Origin: an uncultured Pseudorhodobacter sp.
Lineage (GTDB): Bacteria; Pseudomonadota; Alphaproteobacteria; Rhodobacterales; Rhodobacteraceae
Direction: 5' to 3'
Assembly: GCA_913062925.1 (NCBI GenBank)
Contig: CAJXWJ010000010.1
Location: 1-64,000, forward strand
Length of the DNA stretch: 64,000 nt
A model generated the notes under the pieces. It saw only the letters and a program-made list of their open reading frames with translations. It did not search any database and was not told the origin of the DNA. Position numbers and translations under genes: made by a program. How positions within the stretch are numbered: position 1 is the first letter of the stretch; each line of letters opens with the position of its first letter. Shown in pieces: positions 53,315 to 63,445 of this stretch.

Positions 53315-54472
53315 ATGCAAGAGATGACGTCGCGTCAAATACTGGATCAGTTGGTCAGCTTTCCAACCGTCAGCCGGGGCAGCAACCTCGCGTTGATTGA
53401 TTGGCTGGAAGCCTATCTTGCCAGCCATGGCATCGAAAGCCACCGCCACTGGAATGAAGACCGCAGCAAGGCAGCACTTTTCGCCCATGTCGGCCCTTGG
53501 GTGGCAGGCGGGGTGGTGCTGTCGGGGCATTCGGATGTGGTGCCGGTGGATGGTCAGGATTGGACCAGCGACCCTTGGGTGGTGACCGAGCGCGATGGCC
53601 GCCTTTATGGCCGCGGTACCTGCGACATGAAGGGCTATGTCGCCCTTTCGGTCTGGGCCTTGGTGCAGGCCCACAAACGCGGCGTTACGCGGCCACTGCA
53701 ACTGGCGCTGTCTTATGACGAAGAGATCGGCTGCACCGGCGCACCGCCAATGATTGCCACCATGCAGCAGATCTTGCCGCAGGCCAGTGTCGCGGTGATC
53801 GGTGAGCCAAGCAGCATGGGGCTGATCAATGGCCACAAGGGCGGCACCGGATTTCACGTGCATGTTAAAGGCTACGAGGTGCATTCCTCGCTGCTGCCCT
53901 ACGGCGTCAGCGCCATCATGGAAGGCGCGCGGCTGATCGGCTGGATCAACGCCAAAAACGCCGAAATCCAGGCCCGCCCGGCCTCTGCTGCGGCTGCAAC
54001 CTTCCATCCGCCCTTCACCACGCTGCATGTCGGCATGATCTCGGGCGGCACCGCGCATAACATCACCGCAGGCGACTGCCGCTTTGCCGTCGAGATGCGG
54101 GTGGTCCCCGATGAGGACATCACCGCCTTGGCCGCCGAATTTGAGGCAGAGGCCGCAAGGCTTGATGCCGCCCTCAAGGCGGTCAACCCGCAAGCCGGCG
54201 TCACCCTGACGCGGTTTTTCAACGTGCCGGGCCTGAAACCCGAAACCGAAGGTCCGGCCGAAGCCTTGGTACGCCGCCTGACAGGGGCCAATGCCGCCGG
54301 CGTGGTGTCTTACGGCACCGAAGCCGGTCAGTTCCAAGATGCAGGCTATTCGGCCGTCATCTGCGGCCCCGGCGACATCGCGCAAGCGCATCAGGTCGAT
54401 GAATATCTTGAACTTTCAGAATGGCAGGCCGGCCAACGCTTTATGCTCGCCCTGCTCGAGGATCTGCGGTGA
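53315..54472 (+). CDS. argE: Acetylornithine deacetylase-type M20 peptidase
   Basis: LVSFPTVSRGSNLALIDWLEAYLASHGIES...VLSGHSDVVPVDGQDWTSDPWVVTERDGRLYGRGTCDMKGYVAL. Confidence 0.88.
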   Translation: MQEMTSRQILDQLVSFPTVSRGSNLALIDWLEAYLASHGIESHRHWNEDRSKAALFAHVGPWVAGGVVLSGHSDVVPVDGQDWTSDPWVVTERDGRLYGRGTCDMKGYVALSVWALVQAHKRGVTRPLQLALSYDEEIGCTGAPPMIATMQQILPQASVAVIGEPSSMGLINGHKGGTGFHVHVKGYEVHSSLLPYGVSAIMEGARLIGWINAKNAEIQARPASAAAATFHPPFTTLHVGMISGGTAHNITAGDCRFAVEMRVVPDEDITALAAEFEAEAARLDAALKAVNPQAGVTLTRFFNVPGLKPETEGPAEALVRRLTGANAAGVVSYGTEAGQFQDAGYSAVICGPGDIAQAHQVDEYLELSEWQAGQRFMLALLEDLR

Positions 54473-55812
54473 GCTTCCCGATTTCCGAGGCCACGCCACT
54501 GCGCTTTGCCCCGACCTTGCCCAAGGCCTGCGATGTGGTGGTGCTGGGCGGCGGCGTGATCGGGGTGATGACGGCCTGGTATCTGGCCGAGCAGGGCCTG
54601 CGCGTCGTGCTGTGCGAAAAGGGCCGCATCGCGGGCGAGCAATCCTCGCGCAATTGGGGCTGGATCCGCCAACAGGGCCGCGATCTGGCCGAATTGCCGA
54701 TCATGATGGAAAGCCTGTCGATCTGGAAAAGCCTCGCCGCCGAGTTTGGCCCCGCTTTGGGCTTTGCCCAAGAGGGCGTGCTTTACCCCGCCCGCAGCGC
54801 AGCCGAGCTGGCAGGCTTTGACGCCTGGCGCGCCGAGGCGCAGGGGCATGGGCTGCAAAGCCAAATGCTGACCCGCGCGCAGATTGCAGACCAAATCGCG
54901 GGGCTGGCGGCGCCTTGGCTGGGCGGGCTCTTCACCGCCTCTGATGCGCGCGCCGAACCCGCCACAGCGGTGCCCTTGCTGGCCGCAGGCGCTGTGGCAC
55001 GCGGGGCGGTGCTGGTGGAAAACTGCGCGCTGCGCCGGCTTGACCGCGCAGGCGGCCGCATCACCGGCGTCTTTACCGAACAAGGCCGCATCGCCTGCGA
55101 TCAGGTGGTGGTGGCAGGCGGGGCCTGGTCCGCGCTTTTCCTGCGCGCCGAGGGCATCTCGCTGCCGCAGCTTGCGGTGCTGGCCAGTGTGGCAGCGACC
55201 GAAAGCCTGCCACAGGTCTTTGCCGGCAATGTCGCCGATGACCGCTTTGCCTTTCGCCGCAGACAAGACGGCGGCTATACCATCGCCCCCGGCGCCAGCC
55301 ATGATTTCTTCATCGGCCCCGATGCCTTTCGCCATCTGCCAAAATACCTGCCCGTTCTGAAAAAAGACTTCAAATCAACAACCTTCCGCGCCGCAGCCCC
55401 CAAAGCCTTCCCCGACGCTTGGGGCACCAAACGCCACTGGCAAGCCGACGAGGCCTCGCCCTTCGAGGCGATGCGCGTGCTCAACCCCGCGCCCAATCTT
55501 GCCACCCTTGCCCAAGTGCAAAAGGATTTCGCCGCAGCCCTGCCAGCGCTTGGCCGGCCAAAACTGCGCGCCGCTTGGGCCGGCATGATCGACACCATGC
55601 CCGATGTGGTGCCGGTGATCGACCGCGCGCCCGGCCTTGACGGGCTGATCATCGCCACAGGTCTCAGCGGCCACGGCTTTGGCATCGGCCCCGGCATGGG
55701 CCGCGTCATCGCCGATCTGGTCAGCGGCCGCGCCATTGGCCATGATCTGCACCGCTTTCGCGCCTCCCGCTTCACCGATGGCAGCCGCCCCACCACGGGC
55801 CCCTCGCTCTAG
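54469..55812 (+). CDS. FAD-dependent (DAO-family) oxidoreductase
   Basis: CDVVVLGGGVIGVMTAWYLAEQGLRVVLCEKGRIAGEQSSRNWGWIRQQGRD; GTG start overlapping argE stop (GTGA). Confidence 0.85.
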   Translation: MSFPISEATPLRFAPTLPKACDVVVLGGGVIGVMTAWYLAEQGLRVVLCEKGRIAGEQSSRNWGWIRQQGRDLAELPIMMESLSIWKSLAAEFGPALGFAQEGVLYPARSAAELAGFDAWRAEAQGHGLQSQMLTRAQIADQIAGLAAPWLGGLFTASDARAEPATAVPLLAAGAVARGAVLVENCALRRLDRAGGRITGVFTEQGRIACDQVVVAGGAWSALFLRAEGISLPQLAVLASVAATESLPQVFAGNVADDRFAFRRRQDGGYTIAPGASHDFFIGPDAFRHLPKYLPVLKKDFKSTTFRAAAPKAFPDAWGTKRHWQADEASPFEAMRVLNPAPNLATLAQVQKDFAAALPALGRPKLRAAWAGMIDTMPDVVPVIDRAPGLDGLIIATGLSGHGFGIGPGMGRVIADLVSGRAIGHDLHRFRASRFTDGSRPTTGPSL

Positions 55813-55813
55813 C

Positions 55814-55848
55814 GCTTTCATCTTGGCCTAAATATCCCCGCCGGAGGC
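55814..55848. repeat. Dispersed repeat copy after FAD oxidoreductase stop codon
   Basis: GCTTTCATCTTGGCCTAAATATCCCCGCCGGAGGC, starting 2 nt after TAG. Confidence 0.85.
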
Positions 55849-55914
55849 AGCCGAGCTTTGCTTTACAAGCCCCAGCCACAGGACTAAACGCGGCGTTTTG
55901 GTCTGGGGAATGCG

Positions 55915-57162
55915 ATGACACTCTATTGCGGAATCGACTTTGGCACCTCGAATTCCACCGTCGCTTTGGCCGATGACACCCGCGCTTGGCTGCTGCCGCT
56001 GGAAGGCGAGGCTGCCACACTGCCCTCGGCGGTGTTTTGGGATGCTGATGGTGGTGCGCCCGAATATGGCCGTGCGGCCATGGCGGCTTATCTGCGCGGC
56101 GAAGATGGCCGCTTGATGCGCGGGCTCAAAAGCACGCTTGGCTCGGGCCTGATCGACGAGCGCACCGCGGTGGGCCGCCGCGCGGTGTCCTTCCGCGAGG
56201 TTCTTGCGCGGTTCTTGCAGCATATGACGGAAAAGCTGCGCCAAGCCGCGCCGCTCAGCCGCGTGGTCTTGGGGCGTCCGGTGCATTTTGTCGATGGCGA
56301 TGCCGCAGGCGATGCCAAAGCCCAAGCCGTGCTCGAGGAAATCGCCCGCGCGCTGGGCTTTAGCGATGTGGCCTTTCAATACGAACCCATTGCCGCCGCC
56401 CTGCAATACGAGCAAAGCGTTTCGGCCGAAGAATTGGTGCTGATCGTGGATATCGGCGGCGGTACCTCGGATTTCTCGATCGTGCGGGTCTCGCCGGATC
56501 GCGCGGCGGCTGTGGATCGGGCTGGCGATATTCTGGCCAACGACGGCATTCGCGTCGGCGGCACCGATTTTGACCGCCTGCTCAGTCTGGCCGAGGTGAT
56601 GCCGCTTTTGGGCTATAAGGCCTCGGTGCGCGGGGGCGCGGGCTTGATGCCGAACCATTATTTTCTGGATCTTGCGACATGGCACCGCATCAACGGGCTT
56701 TACACCCAGCGCGTTGCCGCCGATCTGAAAGCCCTGCGCCGCGACGTCGATCGCGGCGAGTTGTTAGACCGGATGATGAAAGTCGTTGAAGATCGCAGCG
56801 GCCATGCGCTTGCCATGGCGGTCGAGGCCGCCAAGATCGCACTTTCGGGGGCAGATTTCACCCGCCTTGGCTTGGCCGAGCTGACAGGCGGCCCCAATCC
56901 GATGCTGGGGCGCGCAGCGCTGGAGGCCGCGGTTGCCCCGCCGCTTGACCGCATCGCTCAGACCATCGGCGCGGTTCTTGCCCAAGCTGGCCTGCGGGCG
57001 GATCAGATCGGCAGCGTCTTTATGACCGGCGGCTCGAGTGGTTTGCCGGCCCTGCGCGCGCTGGTCGAGGGGACCTTGCCGGGGGTGGCGATCGTCACGG
57101 GCGATATGCTGGGATCGGTCGGCACCGGGCTGGCTTTGGACGCGCGACGGAAATTCCGCTAA
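55915..57162 (+). CDS. Hsp70 family protein (YegD-like, lacks C-terminal substrate-binding domain)
   Basis: MTLYCGIDFGTSNSTVALADD...VLIVDIGGGTSDFSIVRV...VFMTGGSSGLPALRALVEG; 415 aa. Confidence 0.85.
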   Translation: MTLYCGIDFGTSNSTVALADDTRAWLLPLEGEAATLPSAVFWDADGGAPEYGRAAMAAYLRGEDGRLMRGLKSTLGSGLIDERTAVGRRAVSFREVLARFLQHMTEKLRQAAPLSRVVLGRPVHFVDGDAAGDAKAQAVLEEIARALGFSDVAFQYEPIAAALQYEQSVSAEELVLIVDIGGGTSDFSIVRVSPDRAAAVDRAGDILANDGIRVGGTDFDRLLSLAEVMPLLGYKASVRGGAGLMPNHYFLDLATWHRINGLYTQRVAADLKALRRDVDRGELLDRMMKVVEDRSGHALAMAVEAAKIALSGADFTRLGLAELTGGPNPMLGRAALEAAVAPPLDRIAQTIGAVLAQAGLRADQIGSVFMTGGSSGLPALRALVEGTLPGVAIVTGDMLGSVGTGLALDARRKFR

Positions 57163-57220
57163 ATCCGCCCTTGAAGCAAAAAGATTTTCGGCAGAGGCTG
57201 GTGCAAAAAGGAGAGCGCCG

Positions 57221-58393
57221 ATGGCTGTGCGGAATCGTTTTGCCGAGTTGTTGCCCGAAATCACCGGATGGCGGCACGACTTTCACGAAAACCCCGAGAT
57301 CCTCTATGAGGTGCATCGCACCGCGGCGCGCGTGGCCGAGTTGTGCGAAAGCTTTGGCTGTGACGCCGTAGTCAGCGGCATTGGCCGCACTGGGGTGGTG
57401 GCGCTGATCCACGGCAAGACCAATACCTCGGGCCGTGTCATTGGCCTGCGCGCCGATATGGACGCGCTGCCGATCCACGAGATCACCGGAGCGGCCTATG
57501 CCTCGAAAGTGGCGGGCAAGATGCATGCTTGCGGCCATGACGGCCATACCTCGATCCTTTTGGGGGCGGCAAAATATCTGGCCGAGACCCGCAATTTCGA
57601 CGGCAGCGTGGCGCTGATCTTCCAGCCAGCCGAAGAAGGCGGGGCAGGGGCCAAGGCGATGATTGACGACGGGCTGATGGATCGCTTTGGCATCAGCGAG
57701 GTCTACGGGCTGCACAATGCCCCCGGCCTGCCGGTTGGGCAATTTGCCATCCGCTCGGGTCCGCTGATGGCTTCGGCGGATGAATTCACCATCCGTCTGA
57801 CCGGCAAAGGCGGCCATGCCGCAGAACCGCACCGCTCGATTGATACCACGCTGGTGGGCTGTCACATCGTGGTGGCGCTGCAATCGGTGGTCTCGCGCAA
57901 TATCGACCCGCTTGATTCGGTGGTGGTGACGGTGGGCACCTTTCAGACCGACAGCAGCGCGTCAAATGTCATCGCCAATACCGTGGTGATGGAGGGCACG
58001 GTGCGCACGCTGGACAATGCAGCGCGTGATCTGGCCGAAGAGCGGGTGCGTGCGATTGTCACCTCGACCGCCGCCGCTTTTGGCGCGCAGGTGCAGATCG
58101 ACTACCAGCGCGGCTATCCGGTGACGGTGAATGCGGCGCAAAATACCGAATATGCCGCCCAAGCGGCGGCCGAGGTGGCAGGCGGCGTTCAGCGCGACAT
58201 CAAACCGATCATGCCGGCGGAAGATTTCTCTTATATGCTCGAGGCCCGCCCCGGCGCCTATATCTTCCTTGGCAATGGCGATTCTGCGATGTGCCACCAC
58301 CCCGCCTATGATTTCAATGATGAAGCGATCCCCGCCGGATGCAGCTTTTTCGTAACCCTTGTCGAGCAGCGCTTGCCGCTCGATCTGACCTAG
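57221..58393 (+). CDS. M20D amidohydrolase (hippurate hydrolase-like), copy 1
   Basis: GLRADMDALPIHEITGAAYASKVAGKMHACGHDGHTSILLGAAKYLAETRNF; start taken at ATG 57221. Confidence 0.9.
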   Translation: MAVRNRFAELLPEITGWRHDFHENPEILYEVHRTAARVAELCESFGCDAVVSGIGRTGVVALIHGKTNTSGRVIGLRADMDALPIHEITGAAYASKVAGKMHACGHDGHTSILLGAAKYLAETRNFDGSVALIFQPAEEGGAGAKAMIDDGLMDRFGISEVYGLHNAPGLPVGQFAIRSGPLMASADEFTIRLTGKGGHAAEPHRSIDTTLVGCHIVVALQSVVSRNIDPLDSVVVTVGTFQTDSSASNVIANTVVMEGTVRTLDNAARDLAEERVRAIVTSTAAAFGAQVQIDYQRGYPVTVNAAQNTEYAAQAAAEVAGGVQRDIKPIMPAEDFSYMLEARPGAYIFLGNGDSAMCHHPAYDFNDEAIPAGCSFFVTLVEQRLPLDLT

Positions 58394-58402
58394 AGGTGCC
58401 CG

Positions 58403-59569
58403 ATGGCCGTTAAGAACCGTTTTGCCGAGATGCTGCCCGAAATCGCAGGCTGGCGTCAGGATTTCCACGAAAACCCCGAGCTGTTGTTCGAAGTGCATCG
58501 CACCGCGGGCAAGGTGGCAGAGCTGTGCCGCAGCTTTGGCTGTGACGAGGTCACCGAAGGCATCGGCCGCACCGGCGTGGTGGTGGTGATCAAGGGCAAG
58601 ACCGACACCTCGGGTCGGGTGATTGGCCTGCGCGCCGATATGGACGCGCTGCCGATCCACGAGCAAACCGGCGTCGCCTATGCCAGCAAGACCCCCGGCA
58701 AGATGCATGCTTGCGGCCATGACGGCCATACCTCGATGCTGTTGGGGGCGGCGAAATATCTGGCCGAGACCCGCAACTTTGACGGCACCGCCGTGCTGAT
58801 CTTCCAACCCGCCGAAGAGGGCGGCGGTGGCGGGCGCGAGATGTGTGCCGATGGCATGATGGACCGTTGGGGCATTCAAGAGGTTTACGGCATGCACAAT
58901 ATGCCGGGGATTCCGGTTGGCCATTTCGCCATTCGTCCCGGTGCGATGATGGCCGCCGCCGATCAGTTTGAAATCACCGTCACCGGCAAGGGTGGCCATG
59001 CCGCCAAACCGCATGACTGTATCGACACCACCGTGGTGGCCGCCCATATCATCGTGGCGCTGCAAACCATCGCCTCGCGCGGGGTGGATCCGCTGAAACA
59101 GGTCGTGGTTTCGGTCTGTACCGTGGCCACCGACAGCACCGCGCATAACGTCATCCCGCAGGTGGTCAAGATGAAGGGCACCGTGCGCACGATGGATTTC
59201 GGCGTGCAGGATTATGTGCAGCAGCGGGTGACCGAGATCGCCGAGGGCACCGCCGCCGCCTTGGGTGCGCGTGCCGTGGTCGACTATCAGCGCGGCTATC
59301 CGGTGACGGTGAATGCGCCCGAAAACACCGATTACGCCGCCGAAGTGGCGCGCGCGGTTTCGGGTCAGGTCGATACCGACACAGCGCCTTTGATGGGGGC
59401 CGAGGATTTCAGCTTTATGCTGCTGGAACGCCCCGGCGCCTATATCTTCCTTGGCAATGGCGACACCGCGATGGTGCATCACCCCGCCTATAACTTTGAC
59501 GACAATGCGATCCCCTTTGGCTCAAGCTGGTATGCCGGCATGGTCGAGACGCGGATGCCTGCGGCCTGA
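58403..59569 (+). CDS. M20D amidohydrolase (hippurate hydrolase-like), copy 2
   Basis: GLRADMDALPIHEQTGVAYASKTPGKMHACGHDGHTSMLLGAAKYLAETRNF; near-collinear with copy 1. Confidence 0.9.
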   Translation: MAVKNRFAEMLPEIAGWRQDFHENPELLFEVHRTAGKVAELCRSFGCDEVTEGIGRTGVVVVIKGKTDTSGRVIGLRADMDALPIHEQTGVAYASKTPGKMHACGHDGHTSMLLGAAKYLAETRNFDGTAVLIFQPAEEGGGGGREMCADGMMDRWGIQEVYGMHNMPGIPVGHFAIRPGAMMAAADQFEITVTGKGGHAAKPHDCIDTTVVAAHIIVALQTIASRGVDPLKQVVVSVCTVATDSTAHNVIPQVVKMKGTVRTMDFGVQDYVQQRVTEIAEGTAAALGARAVVDYQRGYPVTVNAPENTDYAAEVARAVSGQVDTDTAPLMGAEDFSFMLLERPGAYIFLGNGDTAMVHHPAYNFDDNAIPFGSSWYAGMVETRMPAA

Positions 59570-59745
59570 AAATCAGCGACAACGACGCAAGCGCGGCTGC
59601 TTTGACGGGTGTCAGGGCAGCCGTTTGCTTTTGCGGGTTGAAACCTTGCGGGGGCGGTGTCAATATTTAGACAGATGTTTGTAAGATGCTACAGCCTGCC
59701 AGCTGTATGCGGATATTTAGCGGTGCTGTTGGGGATTCATTCAAG

Positions 59746-60408
59746 ATGTTGGTTTTGTTGCGTGGCTTCTGCCTTGGGCTTGCGGGCTCTGTGGCGGTTT
59801 TTATCGGGGCCAGCGGTGTTAAAGCCCAGGCCGTGGGGCTGACCGAAAAGATGGCCGAGGCGCGGATTGCGCTTGATGGCCGCGAGATTGTCATCGCGCG
59901 AAACCAAGACGAAACCGCGACGATCACTGGCGATTTTTCCAAGACGTCAAGAGCTTGCCCGCCGTTCTGCTTGCAGCCGATCGCGCCGGTTTCGGGGGTT
60001 GATACCTATGGCGAGCTGGAGCTGATCGGGTTTTTGCAAGACAAGGTCGCAGCGGGCACAGGGGTGTTGATTGACGCGCGTCTGCCCGAATGGTTCGCCA
60101 AGGGCAGCATTCCTGCGGCGATCAATCTGCCTTTTGCTACACTGGCCTCGGACAATCCCTACCGCAACGATATTCTGATCGCGCTGGGCGCCAAGCCCTT
60201 GGGGGGCGAGTCGTTTGATTTCTCGGACGCGCTGGACATGCTGGTGTTTTGCAACGGCATCTGGAGCGATCAGGCGATGCGGGCGCTACGAGCGCTGCGC
60301 GGGGCGGGGTATCCGATGGAAAAACTGCACTATTATCGGGGCGGCATGCAGGATTGGCAGATTTTAGGGCTGACTGTTGTTGCGCCCAAGTCGGCGGCGG
60401 CACCATGA
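59746..60408 (+). CDS. Exported rhodanese-like domain protein
   Basis: Signal peptide; GVLIDARLPEWFAKGSIPAAINLPFATL...DMLVFCNGIWSDQAMRALRALRGAGYPMEKLHYYRGGMQDWQ. Confidence 0.8.
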   Translation: MLVLLRGFCLGLAGSVAVFIGASGVKAQAVGLTEKMAEARIALDGREIVIARNQDETATITGDFSKTSRACPPFCLQPIAPVSGVDTYGELELIGFLQDKVAAGTGVLIDARLPEWFAKGSIPAAINLPFATLASDNPYRNDILIALGAKPLGGESFDFSDALDMLVFCNGIWSDQAMRALRALRGAGYPMEKLHYYRGGMQDWQILGLTVVAPKSAAAP

Positions 60409-61253
60409 CGCGGGCTCTGGGGATTTATTTTTGCATCAGTCTGGCCATGCTTTCGGTGATTTTGGGCTTTCCGTTCAAAGTTTTGCCAGATCGGCAGGCG
60501 TCAGCGGTGCCGGTTGCCGCGGCTGTCAGCAAATCCGCCAATGATCCGGTGCCGGTGCTGGTTGCAGAGCCTGCCGCGCCCGCCTCGGCTGCGGCGGCTT
60601 TGACGGCGGTGCTGGCCAAGCCCGTGGTGCGCGGTGGTGCTGCGGGTTTGGATGAGGCGACAACGGCGATTTTGTCAGACCTTTCGGTGCTGCCCACCGC
60701 GGCGCAAAGCGCTGATCCAAGCGGTCTGCGCGAGATGTCCTCAAGCGCGCTGACAGCCCTGCGGGCGCTGCGAGGTCAGCCAGAGGTTGCGGTGCCCACC
60801 TTGGAAACGCTGGTCTCCAAGGCGCTGCGCGAGGGGCAGACTGACGCTTATATCAACACTTTGGTGAATGAGGCGGCGGGCAAGGGCGAAATCTCGGTAC
60901 CCTCGGCGCTGATCACTTCGGATGGGCGGGTGGATACGGCTGTGCTGTTGTCAAACCTTGTCACCAAGGCGCAGGTGGCGGCGGGCACGCTGGCCGAGAC
61001 GCGGCCGCAAGATGTGGTGGCAGGGGGCGCAGGGGTCGAGGTGCGCATGGTGCAAAAGGCGATTGGCAGCGCGGAAAGCCATCAGTTCTACACTGTTCTG
61101 GCTGGTGACAGCCTTGGGTCAATCGCACTGAAGTTTTACGGCAACGTCAGCTATTACCCAGCGATTTTCAACGCAAACCGCGCGCTTTTGTCCAGCCCAG
61201 ACAAGCTGAAGGTCGGCCAGCGGCTGGTGGTGCCTTCGCCCGACCAGCTGTAA
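60405..61253 (+). CDS. Membrane-anchored LysM domain protein
   Basis: N-terminal TM; C-term QFYTVLAGDSLGSIALKFYGNVSYYPAIFNANRALLSSPDKLKVGQRLVVP; ATGA overlap with rhodanese gene. Confidence 0.85.
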   Translation: MTRALGIYFCISLAMLSVILGFPFKVLPDRQASAVPVAAAVSKSANDPVPVLVAEPAAPASAAAALTAVLAKPVVRGGAAGLDEATTAILSDLSVLPTAAQSADPSGLREMSSSALTALRALRGQPEVAVPTLETLVSKALREGQTDAYINTLVNEAAGKGEISVPSALITSDGRVDTAVLLSNLVTKAQVAAGTLAETRPQDVVAGGAGVEVRMVQKAIGSAESHQFYTVLAGDSLGSIALKFYGNVSYYPAIFNANRALLSSPDKLKVGQRLVVPSPDQL

Positions 61254-62258
61254 TCAGCCGCCCGTGTGCGACATATGGCGGCTCATCTGACCCTTTATCG
61301 CTTGGCGCGAATAATCAAAGTCATGGCCCTTGGGCTTGCGGGCAATGGCGTCGCGGATCGCGGTTTCAAGATCAATGTTCTGCGCGCTTGCCCGCAGCGG
61401 CGCGCGCAGGTCGGCCATGTCTTCTTGACCTAGACACATGTACAACTCGCCAGTGCAGGTCAGCCGCACGCGGTTGCAGCTTTCGCAAAAGTTATGCGTC
61501 AGCGGTGTGATAAAGCCGATGCGCTGTCCGGTTTCGGCCAGCCGCACATAGCGCGCAGGGCCGCCGGTGCTGTCGGGCAGATCTATCAGGGTAAAGCGGG
61601 TCGCCAGCGTCGCGCGCAGGTCTTTCAGCGGCCAATATTGATCCAGACGGCCGACATCGCCCATCTCGCCCATCGGCATGACTTCGATAAAGGTCAGATC
61701 ATGGCCCTCGCGCGCGCACCATTCGGCCAGCGAGAACAGCTCGTTTTCATTAAAGCCCTTCAGCGCCACCGCGTTGATTTTCACCTGCATGCCAGCGGCT
61801 TTCGCGGCCTCGATCCCGTCCAGCACCTGCGGCAGGCGGCCCCAGCGGGTGATCTCGGCGAATTTCGCGGGATCCAGCGTATCAAGCGAGACATTGATGC
61901 GTTTGACCCCGCAAGCCGCCAGTTCAGCCGCATATTTGCGCAACTGGCTGCCGTTGGTGGTCAGCGTCAGCTCTTTCAGCGCGCCCGATTGCAGGTGCCG
62001 CGCCATGGCCTCGAAAAACGTCATGATGCCCTTGCGCACCAAAGGCTCGCCGCCGGTGATGCGCAGCTTTTGCACCCCCATGCCGACAAAGGCCGAACAG
62101 AGCCGATCCAGCTCTTCCAGCGTCAGCAGCTCTGCCTTGGGCAGAAAGGTCATATGTTCGGTCATGCAATAGGCGCAGCGAAAATCGCAGCGGTCGGTGA
62201 CCGAAACGCGCAGATACGATATGGCGCGGGCGAAGGGATCAATCAAAGGTGTTTGCAT
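61254..62258 (-). CDS. moaA: GTP 3',8-cyclase (radical SAM) MoaA
   Basis: [63 protein letters not shown]. Confidence 0.96.
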   Translation of the reverse strand: MQTPLIDPFARAISYLRVSVTDRCDFRCAYCMTEHMTFLPKAELLTLEELDRLCSAFVGMGVQKLRITGGEPLVRKGIMTFFEAMARHLQSGALKELTLTTNGSQLRKYAAELAACGVKRINVSLDTLDPAKFAEITRWGRLPQVLDGIEAAKAAGMQVKINAVALKGFNENELFSLAEWCAREGHDLTFIEVMPMGEMGDVGRLDQYWPLKDLRATLATRFTLIDLPDSTGGPARYVRLAETGQRIGFITPLTHNFCESCNRVRLTCTGELYMCLGQEDMADLRAPLRASAQNIDLETAIRDAIARKPKGHDFDYSRQAIKGQMSRHMSHTGG

Positions 62259-62343
62259 GACCAGAACCTAGGGCGGGCAGGGCGTGGCGGCAAGGTCGAA
62301 AGCGGCGGTTGCGCAAGCGCGGGCGGCAGACTAACGTCGTAGA

Positions 62344-62766
62344 ATGAAACATTTCCTGTTTGTCGCCAGTTTGACTGTTCCTTTGCTTTCGGCCTGTGGG
62401 GCAATGCCGCCACAGCAGCAGCCCGCACCGCAGCTGTTGCCTGCGATGTCGCAAGGTTCATCGCCTGCCCGATTGGACAGCGCCACGCTGGCGCAGACCA
62501 AGGCGGCGCTGGCGCCTGCTGCGGCAGCGGGGCGGATGTTGGGCCGCGCGGTGGTGGGTCTTGGCAGCCCCGCAGAGGCGGGGTTCTGGGTGCAATCGGC
62601 GTTGATCCCAAGGCCAGGCAAGGGCCGCGTTGTCAGCGCCAGCGGCGCTTCGGTCAGCGTCGATCTTTTGCCGACAACCGGGGCCGCAAGCCTGTCTTTC
62701 TCGGCGTTTCGGGCTTTAGGCTTTGCGCTGACCGACCTGCCGGAAGTGTCGATCTACGCGCAATAG
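62344..62766 (+). CDS. Small putative lipoprotein of unknown function
   Basis: MKHFLFVASLTVPLLSACGAMPP lipobox; remainder not recognised. Confidence 0.55.
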   Translation: MKHFLFVASLTVPLLSACGAMPPQQQPAPQLLPAMSQGSSPARLDSATLAQTKAALAPAAAAGRMLGRAVVGLGSPAEAGFWVQSALIPRPGKGRVVSASGASVSVDLLPTTGAASLSFSAFRALGFALTDLPEVSIYAQ

Positions 62767-62773
62767 CGGGCGC

Positions 62774-63445
62774 CTAGATATATTGTGCCGCCTCTTTGCG
62801 CGCGAAGCTTTTCATCCTGTCGCCATGGTCGGCCAGAAACGCCTCGGTCCGCGCGGGGTCGTGTTTCGACAGATCCCGCAGCCACCACGCCACCGCTTTT
62901 TGGATGAACCAATCGCGGTCGCTGCAATAGCCCTCGGCCCAACCAAGGATGCGGTCGCGCGCCTCCAGCTCGGCGGGTTTGGGAAAGTTTTGCTTGGTAA
63001 AGCACAGCGTGGCAACCAAAGCCGCGCGGCGGGTCCACATGTTTGGCGAAGTGGTCCAGCCTTCAACCACATCCAGCCGCGCAGGCTCTGCCGCGATGCG
63101 CTTTTGTGCGGCGATGCAGACATGATCGGCCAAGGCCCAAGCGTCAAAGTCGGGCACCCAAGTGCAGATCAGATCCCAAACGCCATCATCTGGCGTGATG
63201 CGGGCTTGGGTCAGCAGTTTGGCGGCAGCCACGCGGGCGTCGTGGATATTGCTGTCCCAAAGGTCGGAGGCCAGCTGCACCCGCGCCTCTAGCTCCAGCT
63301 CGGCGCGCCACGCCTTGGTCAGCTCTTCGATCTGCGGCACCCGCAGGCCAAGGTAGGGGCGATCCACCTTATGATAGGCCAAGGCTTCGGCGGCCTGAGA
63401 GGCATCGGCAAGCGCGTGCAGTTGCGCAAGGGCGGATTGGATCAT
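62774..63445 (-). CDS. DNA alkylation repair (AlkD-like HEAT) protein
   Basis: RPYLGLRVPQIEELTKAWRAELELEARVQLASDLWDSNIHDARVAAAKLL...DRDWFIQKAVAWWLRDLSKHDPARTEAFL. Confidence 0.85.
   Translation of the reverse strand: MIQSALAQLHALADASQAAEALAYHKVDRPYLGLRVPQIEELTKAWRAELELEARVQLASDLWDSNIHDARVAAAKLLTQARITPDDGVWDLICTWVPDFDAWALADHVCIAAQKRIAAEPARLDVVEGWTTSPNMWTRRAALVATLCFTKQNFPKPAELEARDRILGWAEGYCSDRDWFIQKAVAWWLRDLSKHDPARTEAFLADHGDRMKSFARKEAAQYI

Noticed and set aside
57962-59482. 506-aa - strand ORF with internally repeated sequence
   Set aside because: Antisense to the tandem M20D genes; its internal repetition simply mirrors the gene duplication.
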